In this document: positions 24,431 to 38,000 of the stretch, piece after piece
Layout of the letters: each line of letters starts with the position of its first letter
Position numbering within the stretch: position 1 is the stretch's first letter
DNA from: Lasioglossum baleicum
Taxonomy: Eukaryota > Arthropoda > Insecta > Hymenoptera > Halictidae
DNA: 64,000 nt
Assembly: GCF_051020765.1 (NCBI RefSeq)
Contig: NC_134932.1
Coordinates: 5,208,001-5,272,000 of the forward strand
Direction of reading: 5' to 3'
Notes under the pieces: model-generated
Told to the model about the DNA's origin: nothing
The model's database searches: none
The model's input: only the letters and a program-made list of their open reading frames with translations
Program-made: the position numbers and the translations under genes

Positions 24431-27400
24431 TAAAGTTAAAACAGTTCAATAAAACGAATTCTTCCAATTTTTATCATTTAATAAATATTTAATAAATAAA
24501 ATAAAAATGTAGACCACGATGCTATTTTGATTACTGTCATGATTTGAAGAGACATTTCGGTGGATCTCGGTGTATACCTGTGCTAATAGTTGTGAATGTC
24601 GCTGTAGCGAGCACACGGTGCGAGACACGCATGCGAGGCGTGAAACAGTGGGAATCCGGAGGCGCCTCTGATCCAGCGGTTGCGCGGCTTTAAAATAATA
24701 TTTTACCAGGATTATTGTCGATGGAAATGGTAAAACAGCTTACGCTTCGCAGTCGAGCGAGCAGGGGCATTATGCAAACCGAGTTCGCCCCTCGTCTTCC
24801 ATCTCCGGCGTGTTGGATTCTCCCTCCGCGTCGTGCTCCGTCCGTCGAATCGCCGACGCAATCGTGCTCCGCGTCACCGTCCTCTCGCCTTACACCGAAA
24901 CCGGTGGGTACTGCACACCCTTGCCCCTCGGTTGCATCCTCCTGACATTCTCTTCATCCCTTTTCGCCGGGGCTTCTCATTAGGGAAAAAAGATATCCTT
25001 CGACAAAGGTATCCTCAGGTGTGGGTCCCGTTGTTCTTCAATCCGTTATTCGACGGGGAACGAATCGAATGCGTCTGGCCTCATTGTCCCTCAGGTCCGC
25101 GTCGCGTTTTCCTATAATTAACGCGTGCACAATTAAGTGGCAGCCTGTCTGGCGAGGGGTTGAATAAAACAAAACAGAAAAAAAAAGAGAAAAAGGGAAG
25201 CAGCCACCGCGCCCCCCTTCGGGTTCTTCCGCGTCTCTTATTTTTCTTTCGACGGGATATTTTCCGAGCCATCCGTCGCTTCTAATCGAGTAAAAAGGTC
25301 GTCGTGATAAATTAGAGCCGGGGGACGCCGTCGTATCGTCCTTTAGTCGCTCGGAAAAAAATCGGGAATATCCATTATGCTGTTTCACCAGCGTGCCAGA
25401 AGGGGAACGAGCGCCCACCGGCGCCTTGTCTCCGAACTTCTCACAACATCGCTGACATTTTCACCCTTGCGATTTCTATCTTTCCGGCGTAGCTCGTCCC
25501 CGCGTCCGGATCCTTTCACACCCGCTAAATCCTTCTCTCCACGCCCTTGGCTGCGCCGAGGTGACGGGTTTCCTCGTTAGGAAAGAAGCTAACCGTCACG
25601 ACGACGACGACGTTCGCCCAGAACGAACTGCCGTCGTCGTTATGGCGACGGGTATATCTGGCGAGTGCCAGGGGCAGGTGTTAGCCGAGTTATGATTCGA
25701 CATGTTACCCAGCTGATGTACACGCGTCAAACGGTGTGTATCCGCTCGTGCACCGACCCTGTACACCTGTGTGATGTGTATCCACCGTCATCTCACTTCT
25801 GGCACATTTATCACAGCACCGATGATCCGCTCCGTAGGATCATTCTAGATCCTCCTCGCAGGTGCTACGCTCCGGTGTCGCCTCGTAAAACTGGGTTACG
25901 CGTCCGAGCATCCTTGCCCCGGAGACATCGTGCCGAATTTTCAAGCTTATTGATTCCCCTCCCCCGAATCCCTTCCACCACTGACACAGAAACGACTCTG
26001 ACCCCCTTGTTACATGCGCGAGAAGTCGTTACTTTGATGTCGACACGGTGGTTTTGCTGATGCGCGCCCGTAAAAGCTCGCCTTTGACGATGCAGATAAA
26101 GTAGCAAGCAGTCGCCCCGCCCAGTCAGAAGTTCGTTACGAGAGCCGGTGACATTTTATCTTCTCTCAGGTGGAGCTAGCCCCGGCGTACGCGTACCCGC
26201 GGAAGGTGTTCCGTTTTTCAGGAGAGACGCCCGTAAAAGACTCCCGATACACCTGGCCCGTGATCGGAAACGGTCACGGTTTCCGCCGATTCACCAACCG
26301 TACCCTGCGTCCTACTTGTAGATATATCGGCAGCTTTGTCTCGCTCCATCTTCGCTCGCCTGTCTTTCCCGAAGCGGCTCCCATCGATGGAAGAAGATCG
26401 AACGAACGAACGAACCGTTCTAACACGAACGACTCCTTCAACCTACAGACGTTTCACCTACCAGATGGAAAAGGTTTCCCGGGGCTTGAATGGATTCACC
26501 CCCTCTTTCTCTCTCGCTGTATATTAATCAAACTATAAGTGGATACATTTATTTAGCTGAACGCGACGCAGTACGTAGCTTAAGTCGCTTCGATCTCTAC
26601 AAATTGTGGCTTAAAACTTTTGCCCTTGCCCTCGCTGCACCGAGATTTCGGCTAGCGCGATCAACTTCGAAGAGATTCCGGGGAAGAGTGTCTTCATTAC
26701 CGGAGGATCTTCTTCTCGGAGTAAATCTGAAGTTGTTCTTCAAGGTTCAGTCATTAACTTTTCAATGTGAAATCAATGTCAGCTGTACTGAATCGACGTT
26801 GCTCGTTATCTGTTTCGTTAAATTTTGATTTTACGAACTGCTTCTACGATTTTCCCATAAACATCGGAACACTTGTACATACATAAACGCTCGATGAATC
26901 AATTACGCATAAACTGGGCCGGCTAAGTACACACCGTTCGATACTATGGCATCTCGTGCCTAAACGAACTGCTGAATGTTTAATAGAACCCATCTATACC
27001 GAATGTCTGATGCGTTCGTCTGGCACCCGAACGTTCTAGCCACCCAACGCATTCCAAAACCGTGTTAAACAAAACGAAGAACTTTCTGGAAAAAAGATAT
27101 TCGAAAAGCGAGAACTAATTACGCTTACCAAGGCTGACTTTCGTCTCCCTCGACACTCGCCGGGGAGAAGAAAGTTCTGTCGATTACGGGGTTTTTCGGT
27201 GAATTCAACTTGCGATTCCGTTCGATTCGATCGCGGCGGATCGTGGCGACCGTGGTCGGAAGTTTCCGGCGTTTTTCACGGTGGCAACGGCCGCTGGGGA
27301 TTCGTCGACGTATACAGTCGTCGGAGCCGCAGGAATTACGTTGAACGGGATCGCGCGTGTGTACATACATCAGCCGCCGCCAAATATTGATTTTCCTTCA

Positions 27401-28042
27401 TGGATATGACAATGATTTGTCACCGTGGACGAGTCCGACCGTGCATACAAAAGTTTACGGGATCGCCGGGTCCCCGAGCAAACAGAATGCGTGTTTCGTG
27501 GCCAGGGCGCGAGGAGGCGATGAGGAGTCGTCGACGGACGACTACGACGACGACGACGATGAGGAGGACAACCCGAGGGGGTTGCACCTTCGGAATCCAA
27601 AACGAGACGCTCGATTTTTGTTTACCGGTGGGGTGGGAGCCACCAAGCCACGCCGGGGACTATTTTCTGAGTAAAGGAACGTCGCCGGATGGAAAGGCAA
27701 ACACCGGAGCATTATAACGAAGTCTCCCTCAGCCAGGTAAAACCTCGAATCTCAGTACCGAACTGCTCCTCCAGTCCTGTTTTATTTCACGAGTCGATCC
27801 ACCCGATATATTCTTCAACGAAGGATCGTTTCCTATCGCGGAACTTTCCATTTCCCCGGGAAAGTCAATGCCGCCGTTATCCTTTGGATCGTTGCTCGTA
27901 AGAAAATCGCCCGGTTTCTTTTTTCGCTGAGCGATCTCGATGACTTCATTGCAAATTGGCCGGCTATCTTCGAAAAATATCGGTCCGGCTTGTACTCCGA
28001 CGAGCAACGGTCTTTCTCGAATTCGAGAGTCCATTTACGTCG
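24431..28042. other. Non-coding stretch
   Basis: No supported gene. A good acceptor-like sequence (TTATCTTCTCTCAG ending at 26169) is followed by a 122-codon open frame without known features. An Asp-rich run near 27537-27565 comes from GAC repeats. Confidence 0.4.
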
Positions 28043-28865
28043 CACAGTGGTCTAAACGGGCCATTTAGCTGGACAAAATTATTCTAGCATTATTTTAAGA
28101 CTTAAAGCCGTAGTTAAGTAGGTCATTGGATTCGTCTTGACATCAGCTACAACAATATGAAATAAAAAATACTTAGTAGCATTTAAAAAATTAACATGAT
28201 CATATTTTTTATTTAAAAAAAAAAATTTTGTCAAATTTTTTTATTGGAATTTATAGATGACCGAGTATCGCTTAATTTTGTTCGAAACATTTTCTTGCCA
28301 GATTATCCGAAATGTTCAAAACATCGTGGTGAGAATTGGGCATTTGCACCGAAAAGCTTCCGAACCGAACCTTTTCATTGAATTTAGCTGGCCAAGATTA
28401 TTTATAATGTTCAATGATACCACAACGTTTTCAAATCACATATAGTATCATTTTGTATTTGTTTAAGTGTTTTAAAAACATCATTTCATCTCAAGTGTTT
28501 ACGTCTGGAAAGCGTGCGCGCCCGAAACGCAAGGGCCGCTTGGCGCGATAAAGAAAATGCTGTGAAAAGAACGCGGGCAGACTTGGGCTACTAATTTTTG
28601 TTTTGCCGTAAGCCCAAACCTTTGACAATTACAACCGCGCTTAAAAAAATTCCCGGACGTTCCCTGATGTACAACATAATTACTCATAAAGTGTTACAAT
28701 CGCAAAAAATGAAGTACAGCACTTCATGGGTGCCTGAATGATAAAAAAATATTAGTACATTGTTCCCCATATATTAAACTATAGCAAGCACCAAAAATTT
28801 CACACTTTAGGTAAATTTTTGAAATCGACTTTTGGCCAGCTAAATCGCTGAAAGGGACCACTGTG
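28043..28865. mobile_element. Non-autonomous DNA transposon with CACAGTGGTC ends
   Basis: The left end CACAGTGGTC plus ATTTAGCTGG at 28061-28070 is mirrored at the right end by CCAGCTAAAT and GACCACTGTG ending at 28865. The interior is AT-rich and has no transposase. The longest frame inside, 28499-28687 minus (62 codons), is not recognisable. CGTCG lies next to both ends (28038-28042, and 28867-28871 after one extra G). This may be a short target duplication or an extension of the terminal repeat. The superfamily is not assigned. Confidence 0.6.
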
Positions 28866-31800
28866 GCGTCGTGGCGGTAGATACGAAAATCCTTTCTACT
28901 CCTCCCTCTGAGGCTGCCTCAGACTCTCTTAGCCCCTCTCCGTATTCTACGCGAACGTTCAATCAGACACTGGCTGGTGTCTGAAATGACTTTATCGCTA
29001 ATTCATTTAAGTTTCGACCGCATCCTCTTAGGGTAGAAATTTCTGAGGGCCGCCTAGGCAAGTAGGAGATCAACGGTGCTCCCTCGCAATACCCTTGGTT
29101 AATTAGATGCGACTACACAAAAGAGGAAGGCAAGAGAGGAGAGCGCGTGCTGAGTAGTGGCTTAACAGAGGGAACAGTGGCGCGGCATCGCTGAACAGCC
29201 CGAAGGTGAAATTCCAAGCAGTTGCTTATTACACCGTGGCCTTCCATTTAACGCAGTCGGGCTGGACACGCTGGGGATCGCTTTAAATAGATTCCCAAGC
29301 GCCGCGGCGGCGTGGTCCTGTGCACCGGTGTTCGCGTACCTCGAACTCGCTCACCGGAATCGTCCGAAAGATTCCCGAAACTTTCGCTTTGTGATCTCTC
29401 CCCGCTGCGAAATTGCTGGAGTTTCCATTTAAATAGTTTACCGGTGTTCGGGGACCGAACGCGCGCGCCGGGTCCTTCGTTTCGGTAATATCCAGGCTAA
29501 TTAGATACAATTAGAGAGGCAGCTTTTAGTTCGTGCCCGCTTCCGCCCGAACAGAAATTTCGTACTTTCTTTCGCCCGCCCCGGGCACCGACGCTCCTGC
29601 GTCTGCCTCCGTCGCTTCTCGAGGGGTCGTACTTGCTTAACAATCTGAAAACCCCTGATTCCCCTCCCGAAAAAATGAATACTCATTTTTCAAAATTGTT
29701 CATCTTGTTGCAAGGTGTTGCCTGTTTTGCAGTTTCCTCGCGAAACAATGTGTTGGGCTTCGGTAGATCCGTGGTTGAGGGTTGAAAATTTTTGTGGTGG
29801 ATAAAGACGGTGCTCGAGAGATGGATACGGAGTCTCGAGACGATGGATTGCCGCTGGCAACCGGACTGGACAGTTTAATGATCGATCTAAACGGATTTCC
29901 GGCATAGCCGCGCAGTCAAATCTACAGAATGCAATTAATGAACGCGCCGCGATCGATTTAACTGGATAATCTCGACCGCAATTTTAGCATCGGGCTCCGT
30001 CAGAATTCCTTAGCTCCCTACTCGTCATCGCGCCACGCGCTCTTTCATCCCGCGAGCCTGAATAATTGAGTTTCCCAAGAGCGAAGGGCGGGGACCAGAA
30101 ATTGGCCAGGTTAAAATGAATTAGCGACGAACAGGGACACGTCGGCCTTAGCCAGCGTTTTGTTCCAATTCCAATGCGTCCCAGAAGATAATTGCTGGAA
30201 AGCGGCAGTCATACAGAAGTGGAACTGACTGCCGACTGCACGGATCCGTCGTGCTCCCATTATTTTCGCTTCTATTTTTCTGAGAAAGCTGATACGTTTG
30301 TTAAATCATTCTTTAAAAGCTATTAGTACTAGTCGAAAGCGAAATAAACTTTTGAGACTACCTAATATTTCAACGGAATAAATATTAAAATACATTAAAA
30401 TATATTTTCTATTCTAAAATAAAAAATATAAAAGATCTTCCCCGCTCATTATAGAAGCCGGAAGTGTCCATTAAATAATAAAAAGGATATACCCGCAGTT
30501 TACTTATTTCCCATCTATGCTCGTTAAGGAGGTGCTCCAAAGATCGAAATTTATGGATAATTATCGGCGTCTTGTAATTAATAGCTCCGCCGTTACCCGT
30601 CCTCTCGATCCTAAAATATGAACGAAGTTTTAAATAGGGCAACCAACATATACCATTATTCTATTAATTAAGATCCCAGCTATCAATGAAACCAAATACC
30701 GAACTCTGAAAATTTGTATCCACGAATCCGAACATAATTAACTTTCCTCGAATACTATTAATAGTTCCTATTCTTCAATCTAAACTACACAGCATAATCG
30801 AACTAACATTAGACAGAGAGGTATCTTCTCGAAAAGTGATTTGTAGTTGCATTACATAGGCGCTCCAGTTTCGATGCAGCGCCTATAACCTTTATTTCGA
30901 AGCGTATCGATTCGTTATAACACTGTTGCACGCGAGGCGCAGTTAACTCGAACATTAATTAAACCCCGAATAACTGAAATAATGTTGCAGCGTAACGTAG
31001 GGCCGATACATATTGCATTCTGTAAAATAGGGGGCGGCGAATTTGCATTCCGAAGATGATGAAGTGTTCTCAAACGCTAATACGACCTCTAGAGGTTTCC
31101 CAAATTTGAGAGATCGTTTTTATTTCCGTAGAAATAGTCAGAGTCGCAAAATTGAGTGGGAAAAAACGTATACGGACAACTCGTCACGGATTAAATGAAC
31201 AAAATGAATAAAATACAACAGATGTAGTGGTCTTTCTTGGTATTGTAGTTTGGGGAGCAGTGGCTGTAACCCGCAATCTTCCCCCAAGCCAAATATTTAT
31301 CGAATATCCGAAAGTACATCGAGCAAACGGTTATGCAGCTTTTTCCCGGGGAAACCTTCCGCTTTTTTCCGTTCATTGCAGGATAACGCCGAAAGTACCG
31401 ACCGCGACAGAACAGAAAACATGGGATTGCGATTGCCGCCCGGGGTCATGATTCCCGATACTTTTTTTCCCCCCGGCGGCAAACATATCGAACGCGAAAT
31501 ATCGTAACCGGTAGCATGCAATTTTCGTGAGCCGACAACGTCGCTCGGGGGATTAGCAATACAATCGTCGACAAGGCAGAGATACTCTTTCGACGTGCCC
31601 GTCCTCATTTCGAATGTACATCGCTTGTTATCGCGCGAAGAACGAAGCTATTTGACACGTCGCCGTCGGAACGAGAAAAGGGCGTCGGGACGCGTTTACG
31701 CGGGAATCGCGTGTTCTTGCGAGCAAACGTCGAAGTCCTCCCCCGAGCCCATTCTCTTTTCCCTCCTTTCCACAATCATACAGCCCGATGAATTTTTCAT

Positions 31801-34058
31801 CGAACATTTCCCTTAACAACCTGCAAATTAAACTGGATCATCCCGTCATAATTATATGGCTTCCTTCTCCGGTTTCCTGGTTTCCGACCATCACCGACCT
31901 CGCTCTGCGAACACCGTAGATTCCACATTGAAACTACCGAGTACTGTTTTAACACTAGATCTACCGAACTTAAAAAGTAACTGGTACATGTTCTCTTATA
32001 AAAATGTGATGTGTTAAAAATATCTGTACAGCCATTTCTTATGAAATCATTTTGATTATTTCAATAATTGTAAAATTAAAAATCTAGACCCCGACAGAGG
32101 AGTTTTACTGGAAAATAATTCGCAGAGGGGCCGATGATAATTGCGCCGGCATTATGCGCAGCAAGCTCCCCGCGAAGTAATTTTCGGGTAGTTTCGCGGA
32201 GAAATCGGGGTACCAGGAAAACGAACCGCGTTTACCGGAGCGTGCACACCGGGTAGCCGATAACGAACGAGGTATCGACTTATTGTACCCCCGGACTAGC
32301 CCAATAAATTACTGTTTAAACTTGGTAATCAGGCGGTTTCGATTAAACGGGGAACAAACCAGCGGTAAAATGATGGAGGATTATCGATGATTAATCACTC
32401 TTCATTCATGCGGTAACTTGTTCCTGATGGAATTAAGAAACCCGAGCGAGTTTGGTTCGGCGGTGATGGGAATTCGCGCTAGGTCCCATCAACTCCGGGT
32501 CCTTTCCTAATAACGCGAACCGCAACATTATCCTTGCTGTACGCTTCGATACGCACAAACGACGCTCTCGCGATTTTATTTTTCATTGTTTCTCTCTCTC
32601 TCTCTTTCTCTCGTTCTCTTGTGCTTTCTCCGCGTCGATTTCCATCTGCCTCTCCTCTCGTTGATGGCGATACTCTCGATGTATGGTGAGTGGCGAGCGC
32701 AAAAAGCCGAGGCTTCGTGCTCGGTAACCGGCGCATAAAATCGAGTATCATGGTTCCCCGGTAAACCGTACGCCGGTCCCGGGACATCGATCAATCGGTA
32801 AATTTTCGCAACGCATGACATCCTAAGGCGTTTTTGCCGGGCGCGTCGGATATTGGATTTCCGTGGCGTGTACCGTTGTACATGGCCCGCAGGAGCTGAT
32901 GGCTCCACTGATAAAGAATCCTTCAGGATGGATCGGACCGTTCGAGTAACACGTTGCGATTGATTTTCCGAAGATGGTTTCGATCGGGCCGGACAGGAGA
33001 CAAATTGCTCGAATTCACTTCAAATTTTCGATCGATCCCACGCAACGACTCGTAAACCGACGCTGTTTGACCTCTCGAAAGTCAAAACAGCCACAGTTGG
33101 CTCGATTGAAGAGGCACGCGACATTTTGCGAAAAAGTCAACATTCTAATTTTGATATTTTTTCAATTGATATCGATTTCTAAGTGTCCACGGACCACGAA
33201 ACTGATAAAATTATATATAGCATGTTAAAAAGAATTTTTTCCGCGCGTGGTATTGAAAAAACCATAATTTTCTTGAAGTTGTGCAAGTTTAACGAAGTCT
33301 TTCATGGTTAAAAATCGTTCGTACCACAATCTCCATAATTATTTCATATTCTGCAAAGTTTCAGCTTTCATTTTTAAAAAATGTCGTCGCTCTATCGAAA
33401 GTTCTTTGATTTTGACACAGATTTCGTCGGTTTGGCCCATAGTGCGACGTCGCGACGGAAACTGCGTTTTCAGAATCCCATACCAGACGAGTACGCTGCG
33501 AATAATTCAATGCAAACACACTACGAAACGATCTATATATTTTAAAAAATTGCAGTGGAGCGTTTGTGAATTCTACAGTATCGTTCCATCAGTTTCAAAA
33601 TGGCTTGCCAACTATCGATCATTGTCGTCCAAATATGGTCAGCGTACAGTTTCATAGCTACATGAATCTTGTAAAGGCAACACATAACTTGTGTCTACTA
33701 GTAACTGCAGTTTATTTTGTTTGTGATGAGGTTGTTGTTTCGAACAGCAGCGAAATAAAAATTTATGTGGGTGTTCAAAACGAATAGGGTTGAAGTACTT
33801 GTTTTAGCGTGAAACTCGGCATCGCGTTATGATGTATGAAAGCGGTGATAGGGTGTAATCCTTCTTTCGAGCTTTCCGCAGCTTTCCGCGGGCAATGTCA
33901 CGGTTGGCTCGAGAACGAATCGTTAAAGAAGGAACGTAGACCTCGCGTTCCCGAATGACAAGAGAAATATTTAGGTTCTGGTACGCGAACAGCTCAAAGA
34001 AGTCTGTCCGTGGCTGGCGTATTTCACTGCGCGTCGCGACGCTCGCGGGATCGTTCAT
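28866..34058. other. Non-coding stretch with AT-rich pockets
   Basis: AT-rich islands lie at 30290-31020, 31920-32100 and 33160-33800. The island at 31947 starts TTTTAACACTAGATCTACCG, which resembles common short interspersed repeats of hymenopteran genomes; I recall this only loosely. No genes recognised. Confidence 0.35.
33428..33449 (-). repeat. Possible solo end related to the CACAGTGG element
   Basis: On the minus strand this reads ACGTCGCACTATGGGCCAAA. The CACAGTGG element near 28043 begins ACGTCGCACAGTGGTCTAAA, so the two agree at most positions including the flanking ACGTCG. No second end was found to the left in the AT-rich stretch 33160-33430. This could be a decayed copy or chance. 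Confidence 0.2.
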
Positions 34059-35069
34059 CACGCTCCCGGTGATTTATGCAATTATGCGGAGCTCTTACGA
34101 ATTCCTTCGTGAATATATCTATTTAGTCGGTTAATGATACGCACCGCGTGCTCCGGGCACGCTAATTACGAAAAAAGGGAGATGCACAGGGGAATATCAA
34201 AATTTCAGCTGAAAGAGCTAGAATTATTCCCGGGGAAATTATTAGGTACCACGGCGAAACATCGCGCCGGTTATTCCTAATGAAGATAATGTTCGTGCAG
34301 GCTCCGCTAAATCGAAAAATTATTCATAACAATTAACTTCCGTTCGCCGGCTTCGAACTTATTATACCGTCGCGTCGATCTAGCCTTTTTCTCGCTGTTG
34401 ACCCGCTTAACGATCCATTCGGTTAAACGCGTGTCGGTTCATTAAATAAGTAATTTTTGTCAGCAACTCCTTTCCGAACTGGTCTTCGGTTTTGTCTCGA
34501 AACACTGAATCGGCATTTCACGTGGAACGGTACAAAACGAAGCGGTTCGGTTGCAGCGAGAAAGAAGAGGGGTCGACCGCGTCGCTGTTAGCGCGGCACC
34601 GGGCCGCAGGTGCGAACTCGCTTGTCACGTTCCCGGAGATTTATATTATTATGCCGGGCGGTGTTTGTTAAGCCTTTACATAATCCTCGGCGCGTTATAG
34701 CCTGTCCCAGGGGTGGGGGGCAGACAAGGGGCGGGAGACAAAGGGGGTCGAGTTCGCGACTCCGCGAAAGGAGCAACGTTCGAACGAAAACATTGGAATC
34801 AATAATCCCGGAGAGGCAGGTTGCACGTTTCGCGGGCGAGAATTGTTTCTCGCGTTTCCGAAGGCGAGTTCCGACGCTTCAGCACGGAACGATCGGACAC
34901 GGCGAATGAAAGAGGAACAAAGAAAGAGAGAGGAGGAAGGCTTCTTTCCTCGTTCCTCTTTTTTTTTTCCACCGCGGGAGCATATTTTAGCGTGTCAGCT
35001 GGCTGCGGGAACGCGTACGACCGAGTCATTTGTCACGCTCCTAGTGATTTACACAATTACGCGGAGTAC
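34059..35069 (+). repeat. Three dispersed copies of a ~36-bp motif
   Basis: Copies lie at 34059-34093, 34626-34660 and 35034-35069. They follow the pattern CACGYTCCYRGWGATTTA, then an AT-rich stretch, then ATTAYGCSGRG. Copies 1 and 3 agree at about 30 of 36 positions, and nearly all differences are transitions. Copies 2 and 3 also share TTGTCACG just before and GTTTGYTAA just after. Spacing is 567 and 408 bases. Function unknown. Confidence 0.5.
34912..34957. repeat. Purine/pyrimidine imperfect hairpin
   Basis: GAGGAACAAAGAAAG is followed after a purine-rich run by CTTTCCTCGTTCCTC, its imperfect complement. The strand switches from all-purine to all-pyrimidine at the turn. It lies between copies 2 and 3 of the dispersed motif. 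Confidence 0.45.
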
Positions 35070-38000
35070 TGTTTGCTAACAGCGTGTAGAACGCGACGAG
35101 AGAGGGTCGCCGAAGCGGCAGAACTCTCCCTCCTGTGAAAGAGCCTGCCTCGCTCGCTCACTTTACCGGCTCCACCCGAATTTGTATTAGTGGACACATT
35201 GTGTGTCCACGCCGGGGCTCGGTAGAAAGAGATGGCGAAGGAGTGGGAGCCACGTCGCGCGTTACCTACATAGCAATTAAGGTAATGTCGCCTTCGGCGG
35301 TCCGGTCGACGGACGCAGAGCGGTTTGTCTTTCTCTTTGACCGACTACGACAGCCACGTCTATTTACCCGCAAAACTGCCCGCGCCGACATTAACCATCT
35401 CCTCCCGTCGGCTCGCTTTCAATATTAATTGAAATAATTGCGATACCTGTTTTGCGCGATACGAGCAATAATCACAAAGCTATCTTGTGCGCCGCTGCTG
35501 TTGTCCGTTCCATCGATACCGACGCGGAATTAAATAAACCTGGGTTTTATTCATCTCTCCCTTTCTCTCTCTGTCTTCTTTTTCGAATCAAAAAATTGTC
35601 CACGCTTCCTCGAGGAGAACGCTTGTCTCATCCTTCTTCATCCGAGGATCGTGTGCTCGCTCGTGATCGCGGCTCTTCAGCTCGTTGATTATTCAACGGA
35701 CTCGGCCAATTATCGCGCGATATTATGTTCCGTTCGACTCGTTCGAGCTCTTTCGTGGATTATTAACGCGCTTGGCTATAAAGGAATAACCGACCGAGAA
35801 TGATAATTCGTGGCACGGTACCGCGGCGGCTGTTGAACTCGCTCATCGATCCATCCACGTTTATCGTTACGCTCGTGATCAGAACGCTTTGCGGTTTTGT
35901 CTGCGATGGCCGAACGATCGTTTAATAACTTAACGCTAAACCTGCCGGTCGGATAGTGTTCAGATTTTTTATCGTACCGTTATGACAGTGTAGAACACGT
36001 TCCATGGGGAATGCTTGAACTCGCAATTTTAACAGGAATTCTGAAATTCTTGAGTTTAAGATTCTCAGTTTATGGCAGAATTTTTTGGTTAAGGATTTCG
36101 AATCATGCGCCTCGGATTGAAGCAAGTTCCAAGACTATTCTTGGCAACGCGTGCACGAGATCACATGCATCCCCGGTTCAATTAAGGTTTCACGAGGCGG
36201 CTTATTAGGAGATGTTGCGCGTGATAAGAATCTTATTATGCCGGCATTGATTCGCCGGAGATTCACGAGCGAGCTTCGGAAGAGCGTTCGCCGTGTAACG
36301 CGCTTCTACTTGCGAAACTGCGAGACAATTAACATGGGGACGGTGACGGGAAACAGGGAGTCACTTTGTGTGAGAAACTTTCCGCGTTCGTTCCTTCCGT
36401 ACGACCGACCGCGTTGGTTTTATCATTTTAAAGGCTTCTTCTACTCGATTGGATTACCATTTACCATCTGCTTAATGACTTTCGCTTGAGAGTGAAGTTT
36501 AAAACGTTCAAACATCTTCTGAAGGGTAAATCGATCCTGTCGAAAGAGTTCCTTTTACAGGAGAATATAGAGATTTATATTTTTCGGGATCTGATGTAGA
36601 TCGAATGCAGAAATGTGTGAAATGGCAGCCATATCGCGAGACCTCTCGGGCACTCGCGAGGGGATAGTTGAAAGACGGAGGGAGGAGAAGAAGAATCTGA
36701 GCAATAAGAAGGATCATCAGTGGAACTGTAACCGTAGTAAAGTTAAACTGCCACTTCGGTCGCCTTAAAGCTCCAGATATTACGGAGTCAGCGGGATAAT
36801 AAACTCGTCTGTGATATCAAAGCACATTTATCATCTGCTCAACGACCCTCGTCGTGCCCGTTACCCAGTTGCCTAGCTTCTATCGACGCTGGCCGTCGAA
36901 AATAACAAGATCGCCAAAAATTCGCGGATAACCTGGATTCGTTGGATCGTGTCCTCTTTGCCACTCCATGATGACTGGATAATGACGTTCGCGGTGGCTC
37001 TGCGGGCCGATTGGCCGATTTAAGATCCGGCATTCGAATCTTCCCGGCGAAATGGATTTCGAATCTCATTGTCACAGCGTGAAAAGCGTCTCGGGGCCGT
37101 CAATCCATCCGCTCGCCGGTCTCGTCTATCTGCGGCAAGGTGGTCTGCGGTTTATCCCTCATTACGTGCGATTCGTTTGCGGTACGGACACTCGCATCGC
37201 GCGATTTTCTCTTGTTCGTTTCGCCCCGGTCCGAGAGAGCGGTCCGGCAGAGTTCGTGGCCGCACACCACCTTCTTCCGACGACCGGCGCCGCAGTTATT
37301 TATCGATTTGCAACTCGCCTCGAAGCACGTGATAACAAGGCCCATGGCGAGAACGAGCTCTGTGCCGGGTCGTTGCCTATTGCCGTGAAATACATCGCCG
37401 TGGATAATACACGTACGCGAACCGTGAGTCATATCGGCCAGACTGGAATCTCGCCTCTTCCTAATAAGCGCACCACGGATATTTCAAATGCGAAAATAAA
37501 ATGCGGAACTCTGCAGAAGATACTGACTCGGACTGTTCTTGTCGCGTTGATCATCAATCGTAGATGATTTTATTCTTTCAATTACTGCATTTATCACCTT
37601 TTTACCTATTTTTTACTTTTAAAAAGGAAATATGTTCTAGTTCATACAATAGATATTGTAATTATCGTTCTTTTATCAAATTTTATTAAAAGTAGGACAA
37701 AAGATTGAATCAAGTGCATCTTCCAACATACATATATGTTTTTTCCGTCGTTAAAAGCAGCTGCTGAGATAGCCGTTCCGTAACGTTCCACTTTAAGGGG
37801 GTTAGATAACGGATTGTGAATGCATCTGCGAGCACACGGAGTCATAACATTCTGTATGCCGTTCGCGATTACGCGAAACGGACGATTTTCTCTTTTGCTA
37901 TAGCCTTTAGGTGTCAATAATTACAATATGTGCTACGATCGTGCCGGATAAATCGGATTCCTCCTGCCAACTAAATATAATCGAAAAAAATGAATTCGTT

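Noticed and set aside
26168..26538. Strong acceptor-like TTATCTTCTCTCAG followed by a 122-codon frame.
   Set aside because: The peptide matches nothing recognisable and there is no donor at a fitting place; left as unsupported exon.
27357..27674. Frame with an acidic Asp-rich run.
   Set aside because: The run comes from a GAC trinucleotide repeat and the frame lacks an ATG at its start.
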